Source: Ophiosphaerella korrae
Lineage: Eukaryota; Ascomycota; Dothideomycetes; Pleosporales; Phaeosphaeriaceae
Assembly (NCBI GenBank): GCA_028456385.1
Contig: JALNQF010000002.1
Span: forward strand, 62,001-126,000
Length of the DNA stretch: 64,000 nt
Direction of reading: 5' to 3'
Each line of letters begins with the position of its first letter. The first letter of the stretch is position 1. This document shows positions 43,790 to 55,477 of this stretch, in pieces. Below the pieces are notes generated by a model. That model saw nothing but the letters and a program-made list of their open reading frames with translations. It ran no database searches and was not told the origin of the DNA. The position numbers and the translations under genes were made by a program.

Positions 43790-46415
43790 ATGGCATCGTG
43801 AGTGCATACGCCTCTTAGCCATGGCCAGTCCACTGACGCAGCCCATAGTAATATACTGTTTCTCCCCTTCCGGCGCTCGCACTCGGTCAACCTCACCGAA
43901 GCCATCCGACAGTACATCTCTTCCAAGTATGACCAGCATCCAGATATGTTCGCCAAGGACCTAGAAACCATCGAGAAACTACGCTCCCAGGCTACCCACG
44001 CCCAAGAACCCCACCCGAGCAACATCCCAAAGCTACAGCAGTACGCCGCACAGCTGATATGGCTGAGTGGAAAGTTTCCAGTCGATATTGGGGTAGAGTT
44101 CCCATGGTATCCAGCGCTGGGATACAACACAAACCGTCCTGCCTCGCGCAACAACCTCCGCTTCGAGCTAGCCAACATCATGTTCAACCTGGCAGCCATG
44201 TACTCGCAGCTGGCCATGTCGTCGAACCGCAGCACCCCGGATGGGCTGAAGCTGGCAGCGAACAACTTCTGCATGGCGGCCGGTGTGCTATCTCATCTTC
44301 GTAATACTATGCTGCCGGAGCTTCGAACTGAGCCTCCAGAAGACATGGATGTCATGACGCTTGATTCACTGGAGAAGCTGATGCTCGCGCAGGGCCAGGA
44401 ATGCTTCTGGCAGAAGGCTGTCAAGGACGGCCTAAAGGACGCTACCATTGCCAAACTGGCTGCACGTGTGTCCGACCTCTACAACGAAGCCTGCGAAGCC
44501 GGTATACAATCAGACTCAATCAGCAGTGAGTGGATACACCACATGACAGCAAAGCACCACCACTTTGCTGCAGCTGCCCAATACCGAGCAGCTTGTGACA
44601 GCTTGGAGAAGAGGAAATATGGAGAAGAGGTGGCACGATTACGCGATAGTCTCGCGTGCGTGAACGAGGCTCTCAAGGAACAGCGCTACATCAGCAAACT
44701 AGTACTTGCTGATCTCAATGGCCTGAAAAACCGCGTGACAGAAGACCTGAAACGCGCGGAGAAGGATAACGACATGATTTACCTTCTGCCAGTAACGCCC
44801 AAGGCTGAACTGAAAATCCTGGACCGCGCGAACATGGTAGTATCAAGAGTGCCAAAAGAGGTTTCTGAATCCAATTTTATGTTGGGAGAACGCGGCGAAT
44901 TGGGCCCTGCTCTCTTCTCAAAGTTGGTACCCTACTCAGTACACTTGGCGGCAAGTATCTATGTGGACCGCCGCGATCGACTCGTCAACAAGACAATTAT
45001 TGAAGAACTTGAGGGCCTTACGACTCAGATTCATGAAGTTTTACAGAGTCTGAACCTTCCTGGCTCTCTCCAAGCGCTTGAAAAGCCACTAGGTCTACCA
45101 CCAGGTTTGAGTGCGCATGCGGAGGAAATCCGACAACAAGACGGTATCAACCGGCTATTACGCTCAATAGAGGATACAGAGAAGCTCATGCATAGCGACC
45201 GAGCCATATACCAGGAAGGGGTCGAGATTCTCAAATCCGAAGCGAATGATGATGAAAATGCCCGACGCAAGTACGGCACTGAGCGCTGGACTCGACCAAC
45301 AGCTGAACAAGCCGCACCTAAGCTTTACGCACAAGTCAACGAGATCGATGGCTATTTCAAAGCTGCTACGAGCAGCGACAATATCGTCAAGACGAAATTA
45401 AAGGAGAACCAATACTTTATTCAGTTGTTGAGCGGTCCAGACCACGACCTTGAGAACTACGTACCAAGTGGTCGAAGACCTGCCATTACTGGCGATGTAG
45501 AACGAGAAGCTGGCAAATTACGTGGCTGCTTCAACGAAGTAAGTCGTCTTGAGAGTAGAAGACGACGTAAGGTGGAGGCTCTCAGGACGAAAGCAAAACA
45601 AGACGACATAAGTAGGTGCATAGCTATTCATACTCGTATACGGCTAACCATCGCCTAGACCCAGAGCTGCTGCGCGAAGCCGCTCGCTTAGAGCGGGAGT
45701 ATCCTATGCAAAATATCGAGGCAGTGCAGTTTGAAAGCCTCTTTGATAAACGACTACAAATGTACGACGCGGATCAAGACATGGTGCAAGAGGAAGGGAC
45801 AGACCAGTCGGAAGCTGTCAAGCGATTACAGGATGCAAACTCGGCCTTCCTAGTAGCTCGTCGTGGTGACCAGTCGACCAAAAAGCGCGAACAAGCTCTA
45901 CAAAATCTGGAAAATGCTTACTTCAAATACAAGGAGATTATCTCCAACCTCGATGTTGGTCGCAAATTCTACAATGACCTTGCAAAAATAGTTAGTCGAT
46001 TCCGAGACGATGCACGTAGTTTTGCCTACCAGCGCAAGTCAGAAGCATCACAGATCGAGAAGTAAGTTGATCGTTATTGCTTGCATTGAGCTGACAATGA
46101 CTAATGTATACCAGTGATGTCGCCACTCAAATGAGCTCGTTGAGTTTGCAACAAGCCAACTCTAACTCTCTACAGCAGCAACGCCAGGCAGATGCGCAGA
46201 ACCCACAGTATGGTGCGGACGTGCATGCAGAAGCACCACTGACTGCGCCAACGCCTACGCGAGCTAGCATAGTACCTCCACCTTCAGGAATGTGGACGCC
46301 AGAAGTCGGAATTCGATTTGGCGGTGTCCCTACGTCGTCCGGAAACACAAGACCATCGAATGGTCCTCCACAGGACGGGCGGTGGGACCCTACACAAGGA
46401 CTGAAATTCGGGTAG
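43790..46415 (+). CDS. RIM20: pH-response regulator palA/Rim20 (BRO1-domain ESCRT adaptor)
   Basis: Adaptor of the ambient-pH (Pal/Rim) pathway: its BRO1 domain binds ESCRT-III Snf7/Vps32 and its V-domain binds YPxL motifs of PacC/Rim101, bringing it to the PalB/Rim13 protease at alkaline pH. Exons 43790..43797 (8 nt), 43849..45611, 45659..46061, 46115..46415 give 824 aa. Splicing of the tiny first exon yields MASNILFLPFRRSHSVNLTE, the palA N-terminus. The BRO1 domain covers ~1-360 (FELANIMFNLAAMYSQLAM, AAQYRAACDSLEKRKYGEEV). A long coiled-coil V-domain (~370-740) follows. The C-terminus is short and Pro/Gln-rich, with two similar motifs, MWTPEVGIRFGG and RWDPTQGLKFG, as in palA proteins. The length matches the family. 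Confidence 0.95.
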
Positions 46416-47461
46416 ATGTACATTAGTAATGACGTGAGAAAAAGGGCGTTATTCCTTGATCATAGCGTGGAGTGTGTAGCATATCGATACCAGATGCAGA
46501 ACATGTTGAAAGAATGAAATCACTGATGACGAAGACCCATGGGCTTGTTTGCAGTTGGGCTAGGAATTGGTATTACTGTTATGGGGAAAGGTAATGCTTG
46601 ATGATGTGTAAAGCATAGACTAGGTTGGAAGTCTGCCTTGCGAGGAGGCTGTGCATTTCACCCGCGGGCACAGGTGTACGCGCCTAGAGAGATTGAGGGA
46701 TCCATGCTGGCGACTGGTTCTGTAACAGCTCGGTGTCTTGAAGGACTCTGCGGGCGTGCGATTGGCTGAGTGGGTCAATTGGTTCTCTGTATGAAATTCG
46801 TTCAGGCGGGCAATTGAGTGTAGACAGATATAAGGGCGGGAGTATCTTCCGCTACATGGGGCAGTAAAAAGAGAGCCGTTTGAGCGTTACTTTAAGGACA
46901 CTCTTTGCGCATGCTCAGCTCTATTATAAGATCGCTGGACTGTTGTGCTTACAGGAGAGGTTCCTAGCAGCTAGCCCCCCTAAGACTGACATTCGACACC
47001 CCACATCACATCACATCACATCACATTAGTCTACCACAAAAGGCAGCGCATATCGACTCAGAAGGCAGAACCCTGCACTATTGTTTCACCTTGCTCGCGC
47101 TGCTGAAACGGAAAAGGAAGTGTCTTTGCAAAGTTGCCTTCTCACAAGCGGAACCGAAGGGCCATCAGCAGGGCTATACTTAGTACATCTACCCGCAACA
47201 TCAACTGCGCCCAGCTCAGTCAGTATACACAGCCCCCCCACTCGCACGCCAAAGCCACCAGCCTCAATCTACTCGACTGTCACCATTGCGCGTTGCCGTC
47301 GCCTGGTCGGACCAGTCGTTTTGCGTCCCAGAGGGCAAAGCCACTCTTTTGCCTTGTTGCGCCTGCTCCAAGGCGTCCCGCGGCTGGCCTGGCCCTAGCT
47401 CCCTTCCTCTTGCACTGCACCCACGATCTTTGATTCCACAATTAGAGTCAGACCACACAAG
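46416..47461. promoter_or_regulatory. Intergenic region upstream of CRZ1
   Basis: About 1 kb between RIM20 and CRZ1 on the same strand. Its second half is CT-rich leader. A five-copy CACAT microsatellite lies at 47002-47026. No other gene seen. Confidence 0.45.
47002..47026 (+). repeat. (CACAT)5 microsatellite
   Basis: Five perfect pentamer copies in the CRZ1 5' region, about 435 bp before the start codon. Confidence 0.9.
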
Positions 47462-49635
47462 ATGGAGGTACAACGCGACCGATCCCCCATGGGCCAGCGC
47501 ACCGGCGATATAAGGAACACGCCCTCGTCTTCACCCCACCCTTTTCCATCCCACGTCCCCTACCACGACCCCTCCATTCAGCCCACAACCTACCCGACCA
47601 CCACAGCGGGGTTTGAGGGCAACCAATTTCTGGCCACCACCCAGGCGCCGCAGTTTGCGCAACAGATTAGCCTTGACCGAAGCCTCCTGCAGGCCGACCA
47701 GAGCCTGTCACAGCACAACACGCCGCACTTTGGGCCTCAAGGCAACAACGGCCCAGCTGACCCATTGGACATCAACAACTTCTTTTCCGGCTCTGACATC
47801 AGTCAGCCCCAGGCGATCGATCCGACATACCTCGGCACCACTCTGGACCCCCAGTTGCTGGACACCCAGCAGCAGCACAACCCGTCCATCAACCCCTCAA
47901 ACCTCATGAACCAGATGGCTACCACGCCAGCGCATTCGCATTCGCCTACGCCCCCGCATCTGCTGCCTACCATGAGCAACCAACAGACCCCGAGCCCACA
48001 TGCCTCGCCGAATCTCAATCAGGGCGCATTTCCCTCCCCTTCACACTCGCGACATGCGTCCCTAGACCCGAGCGCTGCGTATGGACAAGGCCCAAACAGT
48101 GAATGGGGGAACATGGCCAACTTCAGAGGTCACAGAAGAGCGCCCAGCGAGACTTATTCTGACGTCTCCTCGGCGCATGCGTCGCCATATATGGCCCAAC
48201 AGGACAACTTTGAGGAAAATCAGCCCTCGCCCCTCCTTAATGCGCAGACAGACCCTCAGCTTTTCCATGATCCTGTCATGCAATTTAATCACTTCAATCT
48301 CAGCGACAGCAATGCACATATAAGCCCTGGTCACAGCCCTCACCTCTCACCACGCTTGATTCCACAGCCGCAGCAAGCGCTCCCCCCATTTCAGCCCAGC
48401 AGCTTCGGCATAGAGCAGGGCATCAATACCCAGTATGGGCAGCAGGGAATGAACATCTATGGCAACCAAAATCCAGAGCCGTTCCCATCACTGAATCAGG
48501 GTCTGCCAGAGTTTGGTCAAGCTGACGCCATGTCACCACCGGAGATCAATATTGACTTTGCTCCGCCATCACGACAGGCAAGCTTTGAGCCACCAAAGCC
48601 CGAGCATTCGGCTGATGCATTGAGTCCGCCTGATCGCTGTAAGTAGCACGCAACGTGTCGAAGAAGTCTGCTAACCATTCGACAGCGCGAAGCCGCAATC
48701 GTATACGTGCCGTATCTGATCCTTTCAGTAGTGCTAGCTCGCGTGCTTCTACTCCAGGTACAGATGTACACCGATCACTATCACCCAATGCGGCCAAATC
48801 TCGTTCACCCTCGCCCTCAAACAAGTCCTCTCGTCGTTCGTCTACGAGTAGTGTTCCGAACCGTGACTACATCCTGGACCTTGCGGATCCCTCAAGACCT
48901 GCGCCCGCAGATGGCTCAAATCCCAAACGCACGCAAAAACATCCAGCGACTTTCCAATGTACCCTCTGTCCGAAACGCTTCACACGAGCCTACAATCTTA
49001 GATCGCATCTGCGCACACATACGGATGAGCGTCCGTTCGTGTGCAGTGTTTGCGGCAAGGCATTTGCCCGTCAACACGACCGAAAGCGGCATGAAGGCCT
49101 TCACTCGGGGGAGAAGAAGTTCATTTGCCGTGGTAACCTGAAGGACGGTAATAACTGGGGTTGTGGGCGGCGATTTGCACGTGCCGATGCCCTAGGACGA
49201 CATTTCCGTTCAGAGGCTGGTCGAGTCTGCATTCGCCCCTTACTAGAAGAAGAGGCTCAAGAAAAGGGAAATTTCGATGGCCAGCAACAGCAGATGAACA
49301 ATGGCATGTTTGCGCCAATGCCAGCCCAGAATTTCGGCCCCGGCATGATGCCACAGCCTGGCTACGAGTCGTTTCCCCAGGCTGGTATGTCACAAGCACC
49401 AGCTCAATTTCTGCCTGCCGCACTGCTCGCTCAGTACCCTGCACTAGCAGGTATTCAATGGGACCAGCTACCACCAGGCAACCCCGACGAGATGGAAGGC
49501 GACATCAGCGGCCGCAGCAGCTTTGACGCGTCTAGCGGTGGTGAGTTCTACGATGAGGAGAGCGACTACCAGGGCCAACAGCCCGTCTACACTGGCAACG
49601 ACGGTGGCTGGACAAGCGACACCGGCTACCAGTAG
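47462..49635 (+). CDS. CRZ1: Calcineurin-responsive C2H2 transcription factor Crz1/CrzA
   Basis: Dephosphorylated by calcineurin when cytosolic Ca2+ rises, then enters the nucleus to switch on ion-homeostasis and cell-wall genes. Exons 47462..48638 and 48686..49635 give 708 aa. The long N-terminal half is Gln/Pro/Ser-rich with many SP sites and a PxIxIT-like calcineurin docking motif, PEINID (residues ~360-365). A Ser-rich region with [13 protein letters not shown] follows. The DNA-binding domain near residues 480-575 has two classical fingers ([20 protein letters not shown] and [20 protein letters not shown]) and a third, atypical one (FICRGN ... [17 protein letters not shown]). The Gly/Gln-rich C-terminus is usual. 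Nothing essential is missing. Confidence 0.95.
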
Positions 49636-51765
49636 CGACATGAGCTATCTCCCATTCCTTCTCTCTATTCTTAGCATAGTCATTCCTATCCATTCATGAT
49701 CTTCTACGTATTTACGACTTTGATTCACGCTTCGCGCATACGAAAGCTTGTCTTTTGAGGATTTTTTTTTGGATACCACTTTCATTGTGATGGGGGTTTG
49801 CAACGGGTTAGAGATACCCTAAAGTTGTTGTGGGCTGTTGGTAATTTTGTGGAGTGTGTGAGCAGTTGTGATGGGCTGGCTCGTTTTTCATCGGATGGGT
49901 GTTTGGGCTTAGACGGTAGATGATGCGATACCATGCCAATATGCACGCTTTAGTTCTGATGTTGAAGTTGAATTGTGTGGGGATGTCTTTGTGGTGGTTT
50001 TGGTACGGCTTGACTTAATGTGCTGGTTCGTAGCTGGGAGTTGAATCATTTCTATTTCGTTGACTGATGTGGTGAGTGGGGGTAGTAATTTTTGTGCTTT
50101 TGGGAGTGGCGTCGGGTCTGTGGTTTATCGTGTGGGTAATGTGACTAGATCGAGCAACGAGTCATGAACCAATTCACTCCCAAAGCTCAGGCAATTTTAT
50201 CAAACTGAACAGACTGACAAAAACAAAAAAAAAAGAGTTTACCTGCTGACCATCCTGTACCACCAAAAGCCAAGCTCGGAGGTAAAAAAGAAGCAAAAGA
50301 AGAACGTGGGCCTGACCGGGATTCGACTTTGGTGATGTTAGATCAAGATATTTCAAGCACAAAGACAAGTTTCAACTTACACCCGGGGCCTGTCACATAG
50401 AAAACTCTAAGAGTTCAGGCGAAGAAACCCGAAGCGACAATCATACCACTTGGAGATGGGTTAGTAAACGGCGCACTAAGTCATGTGGGGAGGCGGTAAA
50501 TCTCGTACCTAGACCATCAGGCCGACTTTTCAGTCACGAATAGCAATTTCCAAAATTATTAGTTATATTATGTGAGTTGAGTACTTTGTTTGGGTCAATG
50601 TTGCTCGACTAGGATTTCGCTTACAACCGGGTTGTGGGGCCTTTACCACGGATCTGGTTTCTATTCATGGGATTGGGTTGGGGCTTGACTATATTCAGAA
50701 GACTTTGCGAACGGACAGCCTCGCGTCTGGATGCCTCGCAATGGCCTTGTGCACAAGTGTGTGTTGAGGAGCCTGCGATGGAGCCTATCTCTCAGCAAAT
50801 TAGCAGCATCTATCTAGGTATCTACATCTAGGTAGCTATCTGCTTGAGATATGTTATCACAATCTCAAGAATATATCTCGTCTTGCAAGAACGGCCCTTT
50901 TCGCCTCGCTTGGGACGCAAGCCTATGGTGATTACGAAGCTTGTTCGGCAGTGGCTAGCTGGGCGGAGAGCCGATCCACAGGCACACGCTGCACAAGCAT
51001 TCCGACTTCGCACTGTGGTGGCTAAACTTGCCTCGACTGGTATTGTGAGCCCCCTGACGTGCGTTCTCCAGTGCATGGCACACCGACATTTTGGGGTGAT
51101 CGGCTTGCTTCCTCTCCACCCGGCGGCAGGCCTGGGTTAGGTCGACGATGGACCCCGCCTCTGTCTCTAATGCGCGTATTCTGGGTGTCTACACAAGACA
51201 CTCAAGTCAAGATTAATGTAAAGGTAATAAGAAATGGGTTGTTCCAATCACGCTCCCGCCAACGAATTAATAGTGCGGGGTTGAGGGTGCTCGCCCGTTG
51301 CCCTGGGTCTAGTCGGGCTGCTTGAGGTTAGCACCATGCCCCAAGCTCCCAGCAATCGTGCGCTGCATTCAATTGAGACACCACCAAGCCGGCTGCTCCC
51401 TCAGGCCACGACTTGCCAATGACAGGCACGCCGTTATGACTGCTTAATGCAAATGCTAATGTCTTTGTTGACCGCCTGTCCAATGGCTGCCAGAACGAAG
51501 CCAAGGATTCCGAGCGTGCAGTGGAAACGTTAAGACGCAGTTTCCCCTCTCCGTTCCGAATTCTGACCACCGTTCCATACCACTCCAGCCTGACCCTGAC
51601 CTGACCCGAGCCAGACTAATTGAAACATCTTTTGTCCCACGTCTGTCAGCCAGCTGTCTTATCACCACCACCACTCTTATCAATTCACCCATATCTTGCG
51701 ACTGCCCTCCATCACTACTTGTTGATTCTCCAACCCCCCAAACACACCACTTCATCATTTCAACC
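49636..51765. other. Gene-poor stretch after CRZ1
   Basis: About 2.1 kb. The first ~500 bp are G/T-rich and likely 3' UTR of CRZ1. A T-arm-like string near 50318-50335 does not fold as a tRNA. The last 150 bp are the CT-rich leader of the next gene. No gene supported. Confidence 0.4.
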
Positions 51766-52438
51766 ATGTCTACCGCACGAGTCTCGTTCCGCGCCCTCAA
51801 GGCCTTGACCTCGACCTCCAAAACCACCACGCGCTCCCTCTCCATGACGGGCCCCACCACCTTCTCCTCACTCATCACATCAGACAAACCCACCTTCGGC
51901 CGGAATCATGGAATCCGTCTACAGGCTTCCTCAGTCAACATGCCCGTGCCCGACACCACCGACACGGGCAAGCCGGTCCGACTGTTCAACACTAGCCGCA
52001 GCCTCAAGGCCGTCAACGACTCCTCCACCGTCGACTTCGCCTTTATCCCGGCCTTCAATCCGGAGCTGGGCGCTGCCCCCAAGGAGTTTAGGGTGCCTAT
52101 CTTGCCCTTCACCCAGGCTAATGGTGCGTCTGTTGCCGAGGTCGAGGAACCGGTATGCCGGATGCTCTCTGAGTTTGTTTATTGTTTTGTTGCGGTTGCT
52201 GATTTATGCGCAGGTCATGCTGCCCACCATTCACACCGTGGCTGCTGATGGCACGCACATCCACGCCCCGTCTGCCATGTCCGATATGACCGAGGGCGGC
52301 CACATTGACTTCCAGGGCATGGCTAGCGACGTCGCGTCGAAGCTTAGGAGCTCGGCGGATGGCGGTGAGCATATGACGCGTCAGATTCTAAGTGACCTTG
52401 TCGACGACATTCTTGGGCCAATACAGAGCCATGCTTGA
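51766..52438 (+). CDS. Conserved unknown protein with mitochondrial-type N-terminus (203 aa)
   Basis: Exons 51766..52152 and 52214..52438; the 61-nt intron has GT-AG ends and is removed in phase 0. I do not recognise a named family, but codon use and splice structure support a real gene. The first 30 residues (MSTARVSFRALKALTSTSKT) are rich in Arg, Lys, Ser and Thr with no acids, so import into mitochondria is likely. The body has motifs such as FNTSRSLKAVNDSSTVDFAF and PAFNPELGAAPKEFRVPILP. After the intron come VMLPTIHTVAADGTHIHAP and an acidic helix ending SDLVDDILGPIQSHA. No membrane helix or catalytic motif is visible. Convergent with PCT1. Confidence 0.75.
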
Positions 52439-53286
52439 TAGCGCCCATGAAATGGTTGTGTGCTGCTTTTTTTTTTTCTCTCTTTACATGCTGGTGTACG
52501 AAATGGTCTGGCTTGAAGTGCTCGAGCCTACGACATGACGAAATCTATTTTTAATTATCCCTTTCTATATGATACATGCTTGCTCTTGACTCTCATTTCC
52601 TATCCTAATTGAACCCCAACCCCAAACTCCGCGTTGCGTATCCCTCCCCTCCTCCCCAACCGTCAGCCACTCCCTCCTCCAGTCATCCTCGAAACATAAC
52701 CTTGGTTGACACTCCCTCTACCCACCCCAACCCCTCCCCCACACTCGCGACACCACCTACACACCCCTTTCCCCTCCACCGTCAAACTACGCCTCTGGCC
52801 CTGCGGACACGCCACGACGGGTCTCTGCGCCATGGCAGCGCTGCACAGACGGAGGTAGGGATATGTTGGCGTGGGGGGGCAGGGGCATGTTGCTTTGGAG
52901 AAGAGGACGAGACACATTTACGCCAAGTTTTAGGTTCAATGGTGAGAGTATGGAGAATTTCGTGTGAAGAGGGGGAGGGGGAAGGGGTTCAGGTCAGGTA
53001 TATATTAGTGGGAATTTGGGGTGGTGATTGCTGGAGAGAGAGGGGGGGGGGGGGGGGGGAGACAAAGCAGGTGTTTGGAGGGCAAGCAAGCAAGCACGCG
53101 TTTGAAGAGCAATTGCGTGGCGCAAGGTATTATCACAGGAAGTAAAGATACGCTCACACAGCACCGCGCCGTGAATTACTATAATTGATTTCAGACAAAC
53201 AGATAGGAAAGCGGACTTAGGTATTACAGAACGGTACTTGAAGAAAGTCGCCGCGGGGCGATTTTATATGCGCAGGGGCCGGCATC
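52439..53286. other. Convergent intergenic region with strand-skewed composition
   Basis: About 850 bp. Roughly 52610-52800 is pyrimidine-rich and 52850-53110 purine/G-rich on the same strand, ending in an 18-G run. Open frames across it lack a sensible start and are composition artefacts. Confidence 0.5.
53042..53059 (+). repeat. Poly-G run (G18)
   Basis: Eighteen consecutive G following an alternating GA stretch; able to form G-quadruplex structures and prone to length error. Confidence 0.85.
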
Positions 53287-54734
53287 CTAGGCCACAGTGT
53301 CCATGGGGTCCGATTTTGTTTGCTTGCCGGTGCGGCCGCGGGGCGGGTCCTGCGGGCTGCGCGTGTCGCGCTCGTCAGCGCTGCTGTCGTCGTGGGGACT
53401 TTGCGGTCTGCTGTCATTGAGGTTGCGGCGACTGCGGGCCATCTGTGGGATGTCAGTGTTTGCGTGTTTGCAAGACGCGGACTAGACTTGCCCAGGAACG
53501 CACGCCGCCGATCAAGCCGAGATTGTAGCCAGCTGCAAAGTCCGAAGACTCTCGTGCGCCGGCCGCATTCCTGTTAGGAATGTCCAAGTGGCTGAGGCGC
53601 GACAGAGCTGTGGGCGATCGTGCAGCTCCATGTACATCGAGCGCATCTGGCGCTTCTCGGGTTGGCGTTCGTGCAGGGCTGGCGGGGCGACTAGACTGCC
53701 AGAATTGACGAATGTCTTTGCTGAGTTCTTGGCCGGTGGTAGCCCAATTCGACTTGATGCTGTCGCGGAACTCTGCCATGTTGCGCTTGAAATCGAGCTC
53801 GTTCTTCTTCAGCCACGAGACGTTGAGCTCCTTGCGGGAGGTTCCGCGCTTGAGCTGGCGGTCAATGTATTGGTCGTAGTCACGTACAATCCTATGTCAG
53901 TCAGCGAGCCGCTCTATTGTGCCATGCAGGCACACGTTACTTGGTAATGATGCCGGTCGTGCTCAATCCCTCTGTTCGTTGGGTGACGAGGAACATGCCC
54001 TTTTCCTTGATGGGGCCGTAGATGTCGTCGCCCTCGTCGGCGCCGTAGGGCAGGTCGTCGTGGGCGACATAGTCGATGTTGTGCTTTTCGAGGAACTCGG
54101 CAGTGACGATCCAGGGACAGTCTTCAATGACCTCGTCGACCCACTTGCAGTGGCGCACGCTCTCGGCACGCTCCGTGGCAGAGAGGACCGTCAGGCCCTT
54201 TCGCCGATGCGTCTCCTTGTTGCCCGTGACGCCGACAATCAGATGGACCTGGTCGAAGGCGCTCTTGGCCTGCTGCAGCTGGCGCATGTGGCCGATGTGG
54301 AACAGGTCGAAGACGCCATCGGCATAGATGCGCACGGCGCGACCGACGGGCGGGGGATTTGTCTTGTAGCCCACGGGGTCGACGAGGCCCGCCTTGGGCG
54401 GGGGCTCCATACGCAGGGTGCCGGCCTCACCGCCCTCGCCGCGCCCGTCGCCGGCAATGGACGAGGTGCGCCTGCTCTTCTTGCTCGCGGGCCCTTGGCT
54501 GCCTTCCTCGTCGCTGTCGTCGCCGGGGGCAGGCCCGCCCGCCTTGTCGGCCGTGCGTGCTCGCTTGGTCGCCCCATTGGCATCGGCCTGGCGCTCCTTC
54601 TTGGACGTGACTTCTTGCAGCACCGCGTCTTCTGCGCCTTCGTCCGACGCATCGCGTGACGACGGCTGCGCAGCATCCATGGCGGGCTTCTGGGCCGAGG
54701 GAAGCGTGTTGGTTCGTTTGCGTTTCGCCGGCAT
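53287..54734 (-). CDS. PCT1: Choline-phosphate cytidylyltransferase (CCT)
   Basis: Rate-limiting enzyme of the CDP-choline (Kennedy) route to phosphatidylcholine: CTP + phosphocholine to CDP-choline + PPi, at nuclear and ER membranes. Exons 54734..53941, 53891..53504, 53442..53287 give 445 aa. Residues 1-115 are charged and low-complexity, with basic patches (MPAKRKRTN, KKSRRTSS) likely serving nuclear import. The catalytic domain contains VRIYADGVFDLFHIGHMRQL with the HxGH motif at 146-149, VGVTGNKETHRRKG and RTEGLSTTGIITK. Beyond it a basic amphipathic region (YIDRQLKRGTSRKELNVSWL) is the expected membrane-binding helix, followed by a Ser/Pro-rich, probably phosphorylated tail. The start is the first ATG; an upstream open extension lacks one. 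Confidence 0.95.
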
Positions 54735-55477
54735 GTGCGGGTGTCTGCTTGTCTGCTGCAGAGGCTGAGGGGGTAGGGGGAGGATAGGGTGTGGAAAGGA
54801 GGACCTGGGGGAGACGCGGGATTTTGTCCAGCAGCGAGGCCTGGTGACCGATAGGACGGGCTGGGCAGGGAAGGAGCTGGGACCTCGGCGCAGCGATGGT
54901 GGAGGCAACAGGAGAGAAGTGCACAGTGCAATGTCTGGCGGCGAGACTGGTGCTGCAATTGAAATACCACGTCTGCTGCGCGCGGAATTGTGGACACGCG
55001 TAGATTGCCATCTTCCGTTCTACAATAGCTTCCCTGATCCTGATGCGGATCGGCAAATGACGTCGAAGCCACCAGGTGCCCACTGCGCCACAGCTGCCAG
55101 CCAGAGTCTCCCTTCCCCACGTGCACCGTTGCCCATCCTGTTTTGTTGAGCAGCCTGCCAACGTCAGGTTAGCATCACCACCGCACTTGTGCTTGCACGT
55201 GCTTGCTGCAAACTACACAGCCATCATGGTAGAATATCTGCTTCATTGACGTTGGGGTAACTACTCCTCGCAACAAGTCACCTGCTTCTGCCTTCTTCAG
55301 AAATCGCCCAAGACAAGAACACGGTCCAAGACGCCAAACGCCACCCTCCCAACTACTATGCAAACACCAGAATCCGAGCCCGCTATGACATTAAAGGTAT
55401 CGTAGGTTGAAAATATATGAATCGCTATGCAAGAACGAAGAGAAACTTAGGAAGCCACCGGTCCAAGCCGACTGATG
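54735..55477. other. Intergenic, PCT1 promoter / Sok1 3' end
   Basis: About 740 bp between two minus-strand genes. Open frames over 54840-55160 are shadows of GC-rich leader sequence. No gene supported. Confidence 0.4.

Noticed and set aside
50305..50400. tRNA-like string (ccgggattcgac) suggesting a minus-strand tRNA T-arm
   Set aside because: The T-stem does not pair (CCAAA against CCCGG) and no D-arm/A-box is present at a suitable distance.
52609..53145. 178-codon plus-strand frame
   Set aside because: It begins at TTG, not ATG, and its sequence reflects the pyrimidine-then-purine composition; no domain.
54239..55126. 295-codon Arg/Pro-rich minus-strand frame
   Set aside because: It is a GC-rich shadow frame over PCT1 exon 1 and its leader.
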